The notes beneath the pieces are model-generated. The model made no database searches. It was given only the letters and a program-made list of their open reading frames with translations, and was not told where the DNA came from. From the NCBI GenBank assembly GCA_003762615.1, contig RIAZ01000023.1, positions 26,393 to 90,392 of the forward strand: a stretch of DNA of 64,000 nucleotides. Direction: 5' to 3'. Below, piece by piece: positions 31,612 to 39,911 of this stretch (its first letter is position 1; each line of letters starts with the position of its first letter). The position numbers and the translations under genes are program-made. Source of the stretch: Muribaculaceae bacterium Isolate-037 (Harlan) (GTDB taxonomy: Bacteria > Bacteroidota > Bacteroidia > Bacteroidales > Muribaculaceae).

Positions 31612-32152
31612 CTTCCAGGAAAGTGGCATAAACTTTTGTTTCAAATCCAGTTGGATGATACTCAAATATGACGATCATATCGCTCATAAAAAAGTTGAAA
31701 AATTTCTTAAATCAACAAAGGCGGTTGATTTCCTTGGAATACATAATGACAAATTGTATTTTGTGGAAATAAAAAATTACCGAGGTCATACACAAGATGA
31801 AAGCACTAAAGAGGTATTGGGCAGTAAAGGGGAGGAGCTTATGCATCGTATTGCCATTAAGGTAAGAGATGCTATGGCTTCGTCGATAGGATCAGCCCGT
31901 TTCTCAACGAATGACAATGAGTTTTTCGCTAAGGTGAATCAGCTTCTGCTTGATGATAATAATAAAATAATGGTGATAGCATGTGTTGAGTTGGATGTAT
32001 CTAATGAAAAGGAGAGGAAGGCAAAGATGGGTATATGGCAGCAAAAATTGAAACAGAAGCTATCATGGCTTCATGCTGCAAAAATATCTGTTAATTCTGT
32101 GGATAATATAACAGATATAATTCCGGATCTGGACGTCTCTTTTGTAGAATGA
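31598..32152 (+). CDS. PD-(D/E)xK-like small protein paired with AAA ATPase
   Basis: A 184-residue protein; an alternative ATG lies at 31604. Its start overlaps the ATPase stop by 8-14 bases, so the two are translationally coupled. Residues 43-59 read VDFLGIHNDKLYFVEIK, giving D44...E57-x-K59, the active-site pattern of restriction-endonuclease folds, with H30 and E34 on the preceding helix. The rest is helical with long charged stretches and no family I can name. If the fold is right, this is the effector nuclease and the ATPase its regulator or motor; DNA or RNA cleavage is not shown. Confidence 0.7.
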   Translation: MTMSDFQESGINFCFKSSWMILKYDDHIAHKKVEKFLKSTKAVDFLGIHNDKLYFVEIKNYRGHTQDESTKEVLGSKGEELMHRIAIKVRDAMASSIGSARFSTNDNEFFAKVNQLLLDDNNKIMVIACVELDVSNEKERKAKMGIWQQKLKQKLSWLHAAKISVNSVDNITDIIPDLDVSFVE

Positions 32153-32164
32153 ATATTTTGTAAA

Positions 32165-32204
32165 GTATCAGCCCCTTGGCCGGGATGGGTCAAGGAGCTG
32201 ATGC
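32165..32204. terminator. Hairpin terminator after the ATPase-nuclease pair
   Basis: Imperfect 17-base arms (32165-32181 and 32188-32204; CAGCCCCTTGGCC with GGTCAAGGAGCTG), followed by TTTTAT. It lies between converging genes. Confidence 0.75.
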
Positions 32205-32226
32205 TTTTATGATTGGGGATCTGTGG

Positions 32227-35115
32227 TTAGGGATGGACGTTCTGGAAGGGGCAATCGCGGAGACGGGGGTAGCCGTCGGTCATTATCCAGACGTTGGTGA
32301 AGTCGTAGTTGTAGTATTTGTTTTCGGGGGTACCTTTCTCGTAGAAGCCGTTGCATTTCCAGCCTTTCCCGGAGTCTTTGAGTGCGAATAGGTCGTGGCA
32401 TGTGTTGATGGCTGAGCTTTTGCGTGTGCCGATCATGGCATTGCCGTCGGAGATTTTTCCACGATTGTAGCATCTCTCAATTACGGAGTAGTGGTCGATG
32501 CAGCCTACAATGCCGCCTGTGTCGTCGTGGGTGTCGGAGGGTATGTCGCCCTCATTCACGCAGTCATGCACCCATGAATCATGGTCGCCTGAATCAGAAC
32601 CACCCTCTTCCTGATATCCGAGTATGCCGCCGATGTGTACGTGGAATTTTGTTGTCGAGACTTTACCGCTGTTGTAACATTCTCTCACTTCAAGGTTTGC
32701 CGCCGAGTGAACACCGTTGGGATCCTCGCCGAGGTGTGCGGCGATGCCTCCCACAGCTCCTCCATCACAGTTGGATTGTATGTCGCCGTGATTGGCGCAG
32801 TTCCACACCCGTATGCGTTTGTTCTGACAAGTGCCGACAATGCCTCCGGCATGTTCGCCGTTGCTGGTCACAGAACCGTAGTTGCCGCATTTGTAGACGC
32901 GGGTGTAGTAGTCATGTCCATCCATACCGCCGACTATGCCGCCGACCCACTTGCCGCCGGATATTTTACCGAGGTTCACGCAGTAATCGGTGTTTGTGGC
33001 AATCTTATGGTAGTCTACCCATCCTGTTATGCCGCCTGTCTGGTCGTTGCAGGATATGTCGGCGTAGTTCACGCAGTCTTTCACTAGCATTCCCCCCTCT
33101 CTGCCACCTACGATACCGCCGGCATTGCTTGCCGACACCTTCAATGTTCCGGCGAAAGAAGAATCCTCGATTATATATGAATTTGTGCCTTTTCCGTCAG
33201 CATATCCCACGATACCTCCCCCGTTGGTGTTTGCAGTCACGGTTGCAGTTGAATGCAGAGCCTGAAGATTGCCGCTCTCTATGAATCCGACAAGTCCTCC
33301 TACATATTCATCCCCCGTCACGTTACCGCAGAAAAGGGAGTGTCGAGAGGAGAGAGTGGGAATAATCCATTTGGAAGAATAGTCAAACTTATCCGTACCG
33401 ACTACGTTGGCATTCTTGACATAGCCAACTATCCCTCCGACATAATATGTCCCTTTCACATTCATAGTGTTGCTTGTCATGGAGATGCGGTCAGCATGGA
33501 GGGTGCCACCGGTCAGTTCTCCGACAGCTCCGCCTACATAGTTATTGTCACCATGTGATACATTGACGGCAATTTCAAATTTGGCGTCAAAGCTGATTGT
33601 GCCATACAATTTGCCGGCAAATCCACCGGTACCGATCTTTCCGTTGACTCCTGTATCAGCCATAGTGACCACGACACGCGACTCGTTATCTTTCCCGATG
33701 AATTTAAGTAAATTATCGGCGGTGTATATCTCTCCGGCAAAACCTCCGGTATATTGAATGCCGGTGACGAGCGAGCTATAGAGACATTTTGATACAGATG
33801 TCGGTATGCTGACATTAAGGAGTCCAAAAATACCTCCGGTGTAATTCTCTCCACCGACAGGACATTTCACGGATATATTGTCAAGCGAGCATTCTTTCTG
33901 ACTGAAAGATGCGTTACCGATCATTCCACCTACATTCTGCGTCCCGCTTACAATCTTCACCTTTGAGTCTTCCTCGCTCACGGTATGGGTGATTGAGATG
34001 CGTGATGCGTGGAGGCTACCGGAGAAATATCCGATAAGACCGCCTACAGCCTGTTCACCCTTTATTGAGAATTGGCGTGATGAGGTCGATACATTTTCGA
34101 TTGTAGCTGTTGAACTGTCGATCTTTCCTATCACTCCACCGATATAATCCTTGCCGGTGATGTTGGAGGCTATGTCATGATTCTTTATGGATATCGAGCC
34201 TTTAGAGTGCATGCCTATCAGTGCCCCGCAATAATTATTGGCATTGATGATGGAGCCGGAAGCCTGTACATTTTCGATACTCACATTGCCTGACGACTCG
34301 CCGGCAAGAAACCCGATATAATCATATCCGTTGACTATCGAGGCATTCGATATTTCAAGGTTCTGGATTACGGCACCATCCTGTAGGGATGAGAAAAGAC
34401 CTATGTGGCTATCTTTTCCCGGTTCTCTGTCGGAGTTGTCAGCCCCGATATAGTATAGTCCGGTAATGCTGTTGCCGCCGCCATCATAATTTCCGGCAAA
34501 GGAATAGCTATAGTAGCCTCTACCGTCGATGAGTTTGCTTTGCGTCGGAGCCTGGAAAGATGATGTCTGCTTAAAATATCGTCCTCTCCCGAGTTCAAGT
34601 GAATCACGTCTTAGGTTTGACACCATCATCGCGAAATCATCTGATGATGCGATACGGTAGGGATCCTCCTTTGTACCCTCTCCAGAGAGCCCCATATACA
34701 TGATGCTCTGTGCGCTGACAGTGTGGAGCATCTCGTCGACAAACCTCACCTGTAGGCGTGCGCCGAGTGTCTGATCATCCTGAGTCTTGATGATCAGGAC
34801 ATATTTGCCATCGGGTATGGATTCTCCGGCAGGTATCACCATCATACATTTCATGTTGTCGCGATCCACGATTATTGAAGCATCAAACGACAGCGGTTCG
34901 TCGGAAGCCTCCGGCGTAAGGATCACGCGCACCATCTTTAGTGAGTCTGGGGCGTCCATTCCGGCGTTTGAAATCACGAAAGTACTGACCCGTCTGCCGT
35001 CGGTCGACTCGATTGTCGAGCCGTAGTCATTGCTTTTCAACGTTATGTCATCGGATGAGCACGCCGCCATGCCCATTAGTAGTGCGGCGCAAGCCGATAG
35101 TGTAATATATCTCAT
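32227..35115 (-). CDS. GLUG-repeat surface lipoprotein
   Basis: A 962-residue protein with lipobox MGMAAC (Cys19) followed by SSDD, the acidic type of lipoprotein start that can direct export to the cell surface in Bacteroidetes. After a beta-sandwich-like region (to about 150) and a GTKEDPYRIASSDDFAMMV entry motif come some twenty 35-45 residue repeats of the GLUG type (YIGGVIGKIDSSTATIENVS, YVGGLVGFIESGNLQALHS, YTGGIFGLLNVS), which should form a long right-handed beta-helix. The C-terminal repeats are Cys- and His-rich. Probable adhesin or glycan-binding stalk. The downstream gene on this strand boundary is unrelated; the upstream neighbour at 35341-38337 is a diverged paralogue. Confidence 0.82.
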   Translation of the reverse strand: MRYITLSACAALLMGMAACSSDDITLKSNDYGSTIESTDGRRVSTFVISNAGMDAPDSLKMVRVILTPEASDEPLSFDASIIVDRDNMKCMMVIPAGESIPDGKYVLIIKTQDDQTLGARLQVRFVDEMLHTVSAQSIMYMGLSGEGTKEDPYRIASSDDFAMMVSNLRRDSLELGRGRYFKQTSSFQAPTQSKLIDGRGYYSYSFAGNYDGGGNSITGLYYIGADNSDREPGKDSHIGLFSSLQDGAVIQNLEISNASIVNGYDYIGFLAGESSGNVSIENVQASGSIINANNYCGALIGMHSKGSISIKNHDIASNITGKDYIGGVIGKIDSSTATIENVSTSSRQFSIKGEQAVGGLIGYFSGSLHASRISITHTVSEEDSKVKIVSGTQNVGGMIGNASFSQKECSLDNISVKCPVGGENYTGGIFGLLNVSIPTSVSKCLYSSLVTGIQYTGGFAGEIYTADNLLKFIGKDNESRVVVTMADTGVNGKIGTGGFAGKLYGTISFDAKFEIAVNVSHGDNNYVGGAVGELTGGTLHADRISMTSNTMNVKGTYYVGGIVGYVKNANVVGTDKFDYSSKWIIPTLSSRHSLFCGNVTGDEYVGGLVGFIESGNLQALHSTATVTANTNGGGIVGYADGKGTNSYIIEDSSFAGTLKVSASNAGGIVGGREGGMLVKDCVNYADISCNDQTGGITGWVDYHKIATNTDYCVNLGKISGGKWVGGIVGGMDGHDYYTRVYKCGNYGSVTSNGEHAGGIVGTCQNKRIRVWNCANHGDIQSNCDGGAVGGIAAHLGEDPNGVHSAANLEVRECYNSGKVSTTKFHVHIGGILGYQEEGGSDSGDHDSWVHDCVNEGDIPSDTHDDTGGIVGCIDHYSVIERCYNRGKISDGNAMIGTRKSSAINTCHDLFALKDSGKGWKCNGFYEKGTPENKYYNYDFTNVWIMTDGYPRLRDCPFQNVHP

Positions 35116-35139
35116 TGCTTATACGTCTATTATTCTTAG

Positions 35140-35313
35140 TAATTTAAGTTTCGCAAGTTTTCCAACTTGCTTCACTTAAATGGTTTAAGGTTTAATGTTT
35201 ATGGTTTATGATCATTAAATTTTGTATAATGAAAAGATTCGTGGATTTTCGTGAATCTTAAACCTTAAACTATAAACTTTAAACCACTGAAGTGCAGCTT
35301 GCGAAACTTCAGT
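35140..35313 (-). repeat. Intergenic palindromic repeat, copy 3 (reversed)
   Basis: The reverse complement of copies 1 and 2, with the ACTGAAGT-type hairpin at its right end (35286-35313). The left end carries a further hairpin (TTTAAGT...CGCAAGTT/AACTTGC...ACTTAAA, about 35143-35180) that the other copies lack. Here it sits between two genes transcribed in the same direction. Confidence 0.85.
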
Positions 35314-35340
35314 TAGTAATAATTGAAGTCTAATTTGTTG

Positions 35341-38337
35341 TCAGTCCCTCATCTCGGAATAGGTCGGGACGGGGAAGAATCCGGAGCCTGATTTCTCCAT
35401 ATACCATGTGCTTGCGGGATTGTTGACATCCCAGAAAAGATGGAAGTAGACAGGCACTTTCTGAGAGTGTGCATCAACCCAGTTTCTTTGGAAATTCTTG
35501 TATAACGACGGATCTCCGATCTCAGCGACAGAAGCTTTGTAGATCGCATATTCGTCATAATAAGCTGTCTTCTGGATTTCAGAAAGATTTTCATCTGAAT
35601 ATACGATGCAGGCATCATATCTGTTTCCATCGATTTTAGACCAGCTGCCGAGGTCGGACAACGACAGGCAGTCTTTGATCTTGACCGCTTTCTTGGGATT
35701 CCCGACAAAAGTATCTCCGAATTTCGGACCGTTGCCGACGTTGAGGCTGTTGCGGAGTATACTGTTGTCCTGCAATACGCCCACAAGACCACCGCACTTA
35801 CCGTTGGAAGCCTCAATGTTGCCGGTATTGAGACATTGCGACACGATGACTGCATTCTCCTTGAAATCGGTGCAAGTCTTTGTGAGAGCGTTTAGACCTC
35901 CGACAAATGCGGCTGATGAACCCAACACGATGAATGGTACAGCCGCGCCTCCTGAGGCAATGGCACCCCCGACAATAGCCACGGTGCTTGCCAGGATGGC
36001 GACACCGCCTATGACTTGATGCACAATCTCACTCGTGTGGTGTATGTGCTCAAGTTGTTCCATGCGTTCGATTCGTGTTTCATTAATACGATCGTTAAAC
36101 CGCTCATCATTCTCACCAGTCTCATAATAGTCGAGAGTGGCTTGCACGGCATTGTTGTAGGATGATGTTATAGGGAAGGCATTGAAATTAGATATTGACA
36201 ATGAATAGCCACTACGCCATGCCGCCATCTCGTTGCTTATCTCTTCCGATTCCTTGACCGCCACTTCATTTATAGCTGCGGTTAGCTCTTCCTCTACCTC
36301 CGGATTGAGTATCTCATGCAGACCGAATCCCCAGAGTATGCGGTCAGCCTTGTTCAACACGGAGTCAATCAGGACTTCGCTCACCTTGATTATGGCGGCT
36401 GCGACTTCAGAAGAAGCCTCCACCGCCTCTTCGACGATAGCCATCAAGGGACCTGCCACCGACATCACCATTTCGAGCGAAGCCACCACACATTCCGCTA
36501 TATTGAGGGCTGTCCATTCCCTTGGATCGCCGATCTCGGCAATTATTCCGGCTGTCGGACCATTGCCGGAGTTGGCGATTCGGGCATAGTTCCCGCAATA
36601 ATGCACGATAGTGTTGTTGCCACCGAGACCGAGCACTCCGGCAGTGTGTGATCCGGATCCTTTAACATGACCGTAGTTGTGGGAGATTGCAATTGATCCC
36701 CAGCTTGTCTTTCCGACAACTCCGGAGCAATAGGAATGTCCGTTGATGTTGCCGGTATTTATTGCATTGTGGGCTACCGCCACGGATGTATTGCCGACTA
36801 TTCCTGCTACATAGTCATTTCCGGAGATGTTGCCTTTGTTAATCGCACCGTAGCAGCCGAATTGTGCCTCTCCGCACATTCCGCCGACGCTATTCGTGCC
36901 GGATACATTCCCGTTGTTGGCACACCAACGGAGGAAGGTATTGTTGAAGAGGTAGGCATCCCCTTTCGAGGCATCCCCCTTTACACGGGTACTGCCTATG
37001 ATTCCGCCTACACCGTCGGCACCGCTGACCGTACCCTCATTGCGGCAGGCAGTAAGGAATGATATGCCTGAACCTCCGACGATACCTCCCACTCCGATTC
37101 CGGAATTTCCGTTGTCGGAACTGTTATATTGTATGGCTCCGGCTATGTCTGCCTTATTGCGGCAGGATGTGACGTAGAGTGTGTCGGCGGCACCGATCAT
37201 TCCTCCGGCTCCGGAATATTCGCTTGTGATAGTGGATGAGTTCTCACAATCGTTGATGACTGTGCGTGAATATCTGGCGGCACCACCGATTATTCCACCC
37301 ACGTTGTATGATCCCCTTATGTCGGAGTCAGAGCTTCGGCAGCTTCCGAGAAGTATGGCGGAGTGCATGTCGGCACATCCGATTATTCCTCCTACGGCGA
37401 AACTATCCTTACCGCCTGTGATTGAACTTTTCTCTACGCTACAGTTGATGAGCGAGGAGTCGCCGTGGTCGTCACCTGCCGCGATGACAGCACCTGCAAC
37501 GGCACCGACGGCAAAGTTGCCACTTAATTCGGAATCTTTCACTGCAACCCCGTCGATGACAGCATTGTGCAGGTAGCCGAACAGACCGATTCCTGCGCTT
37601 GACTTGCGGTCGCACCATAGTCCGGAGATCTCATTGCCGAGATATACACCACAGAAGGGGGTATTGGTGTCGGCACCTATCGGATACCATCCGTAACGCT
37701 GGTCGCACATTATGGAGGCGCGATACATGTTGATCGGCACTGTCTGCCGGAAATATGTGGATGGCGTGATCTGTCTGTTTGTGTCATGGTTGTTGACAAA
37801 CAACATCAGCAGGAAGAGATGCTCGTAGCTTGAGATTTCGTAGGGGGCATCCTTCGTGCCCTTTCCGAACATACCCAATTGCCTGTTGTAGTCCTGGCAG
37901 ATGCGGATGCCGTTCTTTCCCGACACCTCAATTTCACATCCCAGCCCAATCTCTGCCGTAGGGAATTTTTCGACAAGTTCGGCAATCGCCTCATTTGACT
38001 GTGTGGGATATTCAAAATATAGCAGCCGGTATTTCCCCTCCTTAAGACCGTTGAAGAACCGGAATTTACCGGCTTTCATATTTTCGGGGTCGCATTTTCT
38101 GGAGATAATGGATCCATCGGGAGTCATTATCTTGCATACTAATTCTTCCGGTTGAATGTCGGATTGGAATTGATCTATGACAAAATCACGGAATTGCCCG
38201 ATATATGAATCTTTCTCTTCCGGGAGGTCATTGCCGGATGAATCGGGGAAATTGTTGTCATCGTTGCAGGCGGATGCTGCGAGAGCAAGGATAGCCGGTA
38301 GCATCAGAAGCCTGAAAAATCGGATTAGTTTGATCAT
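35341..38337 (-). CDS. GLUG-repeat lipoprotein with an internal helical/hydrophobic domain
   Basis: A 998-residue protein with lipobox AASAC (Cys24) followed by NDDNN. The same plan as its paralogue holds to about residue 610: the GTKDAPYEISSYEHLFLLM entry motif, then GLUG repeats such as AVGGIIGCADMHSAILLGS and YVAGIVGNTSVAVAHN. Residues 615-829 break the pattern: long amphipathic helices (MSVAGPLMAIVEEAVEASSEV, and charged RFNDRINETRIERMEQLEH) followed by a Gly/Ala-rich hydrophobic hairpin at 776-815. One more repeat and a 120-residue tail follow. The insert is not a feature I know from GLUG proteins; it could insert in a membrane. Surface location is inferred. Confidence 0.8.
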   Translation of the reverse strand: MIKLIRFFRLLMLPAILALAASACNDDNNFPDSSGNDLPEEKDSYIGQFRDFVIDQFQSDIQPEELVCKIMTPDGSIISRKCDPENMKAGKFRFFNGLKEGKYRLLYFEYPTQSNEAIAELVEKFPTAEIGLGCEIEVSGKNGIRICQDYNRQLGMFGKGTKDAPYEISSYEHLFLLMLFVNNHDTNRQITPSTYFRQTVPINMYRASIMCDQRYGWYPIGADTNTPFCGVYLGNEISGLWCDRKSSAGIGLFGYLHNAVIDGVAVKDSELSGNFAVGAVAGAVIAAGDDHGDSSLINCSVEKSSITGGKDSFAVGGIIGCADMHSAILLGSCRSSDSDIRGSYNVGGIIGGAARYSRTVINDCENSSTITSEYSGAGGMIGAADTLYVTSCRNKADIAGAIQYNSSDNGNSGIGVGGIVGGSGISFLTACRNEGTVSGADGVGGIIGSTRVKGDASKGDAYLFNNTFLRWCANNGNVSGTNSVGGMCGEAQFGCYGAINKGNISGNDYVAGIVGNTSVAVAHNAINTGNINGHSYCSGVVGKTSWGSIAISHNYGHVKGSGSHTAGVLGLGGNNTIVHYCGNYARIANSGNGPTAGIIAEIGDPREWTALNIAECVVASLEMVMSVAGPLMAIVEEAVEASSEVAAAIIKVSEVLIDSVLNKADRILWGFGLHEILNPEVEEELTAAINEVAVKESEEISNEMAAWRSGYSLSISNFNAFPITSSYNNAVQATLDYYETGENDERFNDRINETRIERMEQLEHIHHTSEIVHQVIGGVAILASTVAIVGGAIASGGAAVPFIVLGSSAAFVGGLNALTKTCTDFKENAVIVSQCLNTGNIEASNGKCGGLVGVLQDNSILRNSLNVGNGPKFGDTFVGNPKKAVKIKDCLSLSDLGSWSKIDGNRYDACIVYSDENLSEIQKTAYYDEYAIYKASVAEIGDPSLYKNFQRNWVDAHSQKVPVYFHLFWDVNNPASTWYMEKSGSGFFPVPTYSEMRD

Positions 38338-38456
38338 GTATTGTTAAGTTTTGAATATTAAAAACACCGATAACATGCCGGCATGTAGTATCAGGACAAG
38401 TTCTCGGATTATTTTTGAATGTAAAATTAACCAAAAGATGATTTAAGGGAGTAATA

Positions 38457-38464
38457 ATCGGGAT
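38457..38464. repeat. Left target-site duplication of the IS4 element
   Basis: ATCGGGAT, repeated exactly at 39687-39694 just outside the right end of the element. A ninth base (A) also matches if one terminal base is assigned to the target. Confidence 0.85.
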
Positions 38465-39686
38465 TTTAGTAGATGACAAAAATTAAATTTATGCTGTTAA
38501 ACACTTAATTTTTAGTCGATTAAATTTGCAAAAGTCCCTGAAAATTAGTAATTTAAAGGAAAAGTTTGGACGCTTTTTCTCATGAAAACTACTAATTTCA
38601 AGGACTCGGTCAAAGTTAACCAAATCCTCCCGATTATGCAAGAGCACTTTGGTCAAAGTATGAATTTGGCACGCATAAAACTCATGGCGTTGCTGCTCCA
38701 TGCACTCTGTGTGGTGCAGACTGTCAGCCTCCACAAACTGGCTGATGCGATGCCTACGGCTGTAGACAAGGATTCCAACCTCAGACGGCTCCAAAGATTC
38801 TTTGCCAAGTATGTACTTGACCTTGACATCATAGCCCGTATGATTTTCTCGCTGCTTCCTGTCAAGACCGGTCTTGTGCTGAGCATGGACCGGACCAACT
38901 GGAAGTTCGGGGAGTTCAATATAAACATCCTTATGTTGGGCATAACCTATAAAGGGATTGCCTTCCCTTTGATATTCAGCCTTCTTCCGAAACGTGGCAA
39001 CTCCAACTGGGAAGAACGCAAGAAAATTATGGAACGTTTTATCCGTCTTTTCGGAGCGGAATGCATCGACTGCCTTGTGGCAGACCGCGAGTTCATCGGA
39101 AAGGAATGGACAGGATGGCTCAACAGCCGTCGCATACGGTATTACATCCGAATACGTCAGAACTTCTGGATTGTCAAGCCTTCCACCGGTGAGAGAATCC
39201 GAGCCTGGTGGCTGTTCAATGATTTGAAGGTCGGTCAGGAGAAATTCTTCCATACGCTCTTTCTTCACAAAGGTGAGTATGTCTATCTTGCCGGCAGCCG
39301 GATCAAAAACTCCGATGGTGTTCCGGAATTGCAGATTCTCATATGCTTCAATCGGCCCGAGGAGGCGATTTTGACATACAAAAAACGATGGGAGATAGAA
39401 ACGGCCTTTAGAGCCATGAAATCTTCCGGCTTCAACATCGAGGATACCCATATGCGTGATATGGACCGCATCGCAAGACTTGTCGCGATGGTCTGCATGG
39501 CTCTTGTATGGGCGTATCTCGTTGGTGAACATAAAGATATAAATATTAAACCGATAAGGATTCTGAAACATGGAAGAAAGGCAAAGTCGCTTGTCAAATA
39601 TGGATTGGAAGAGATTTCGACCATACTTATGCGTCCGACTTATACCCCAAAATTCGATGTTTTCAAATTTTTGTCATGTACTTAAA
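38465..39686 (+). mobile_element. IS4-family insertion sequence, complete
   Basis: A 1222-bp element with imperfect terminal inverted repeats: TTTAGTAGATGACAAAAATT at the left and, read inward from the right, TTTAAGTACATGACAAAAATT (one gap, one mismatch). It is bounded by the 8-bp duplication ATCGGGAT. It holds one transposase gene whose stop codon lies inside the right repeat. It inserted about 130 bp upstream of the GLUG lipoprotein start. Intact ends and target duplication point to a recent event. Confidence 0.92.
38582..39685 (+). CDS. IS4-family transposase
   Basis: A 367-residue DDE transposase. Acidic residues are seen in LSMDRTNWKFG and CLVADREFIG, and the family YREK signature is Y-x2-R-x3-E-x6-K in YKKRWEIETAFRAMK. 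No frameshift or stop interrupts it, so it is probably active. A long antisense frame over it is a shadow. Confidence 0.94.
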   Translation: MKTTNFKDSVKVNQILPIMQEHFGQSMNLARIKLMALLLHALCVVQTVSLHKLADAMPTAVDKDSNLRRLQRFFAKYVLDLDIIARMIFSLLPVKTGLVLSMDRTNWKFGEFNINILMLGITYKGIAFPLIFSLLPKRGNSNWEERKKIMERFIRLFGAECIDCLVADREFIGKEWTGWLNSRRIRYYIRIRQNFWIVKPSTGERIRAWWLFNDLKVGQEKFFHTLFLHKGEYVYLAGSRIKNSDGVPELQILICFNRPEEAILTYKKRWEIETAFRAMKSSGFNIEDTHMRDMDRIARLVAMVCMALVWAYLVGEHKDINIKPIRILKHGRKAKSLVKYGLEEISTILMRPTYTPKFDVFKFLSCT

Positions 39687-39694
39687 ATCGGGAT
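39687..39694. repeat. Right target-site duplication of the IS4 element
   Basis: ATCGGGAT, identical to 38457-38464. Confidence 0.85.
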
Positions 39695-39911
39695 ATAAAA
39701 TGTGGATATTAGCGAAAAATCTGAAAATTATGTGTGTAGATAGGAATATGTGCGTATATCCACATTGTTTTGCCATCGCAGGCAGTGGGATTAAGGGGTA
39801 ATTCACATAAAATATAGGGTGAATTACGGGATAAAATAAAGGATATAGGAAGTATAAAAAACGGAATAAATTTGTAGGATTGGACAAAGATTTTTAATTT
39901 TGTTATCAATT

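Noticed and set aside
32424..33284. A long plus-strand frame within the GLUG lipoprotein
   Set aside because: Cys/Arg-rich low-complexity translation of the repeats in the wrong frame; the minus strand has a lipobox and ordered repeats.
38489..39571. A 360-residue open frame antisense to the IS4 transposase
   Set aside because: The sense frame has full IS4 motifs; the antisense product has no family features.
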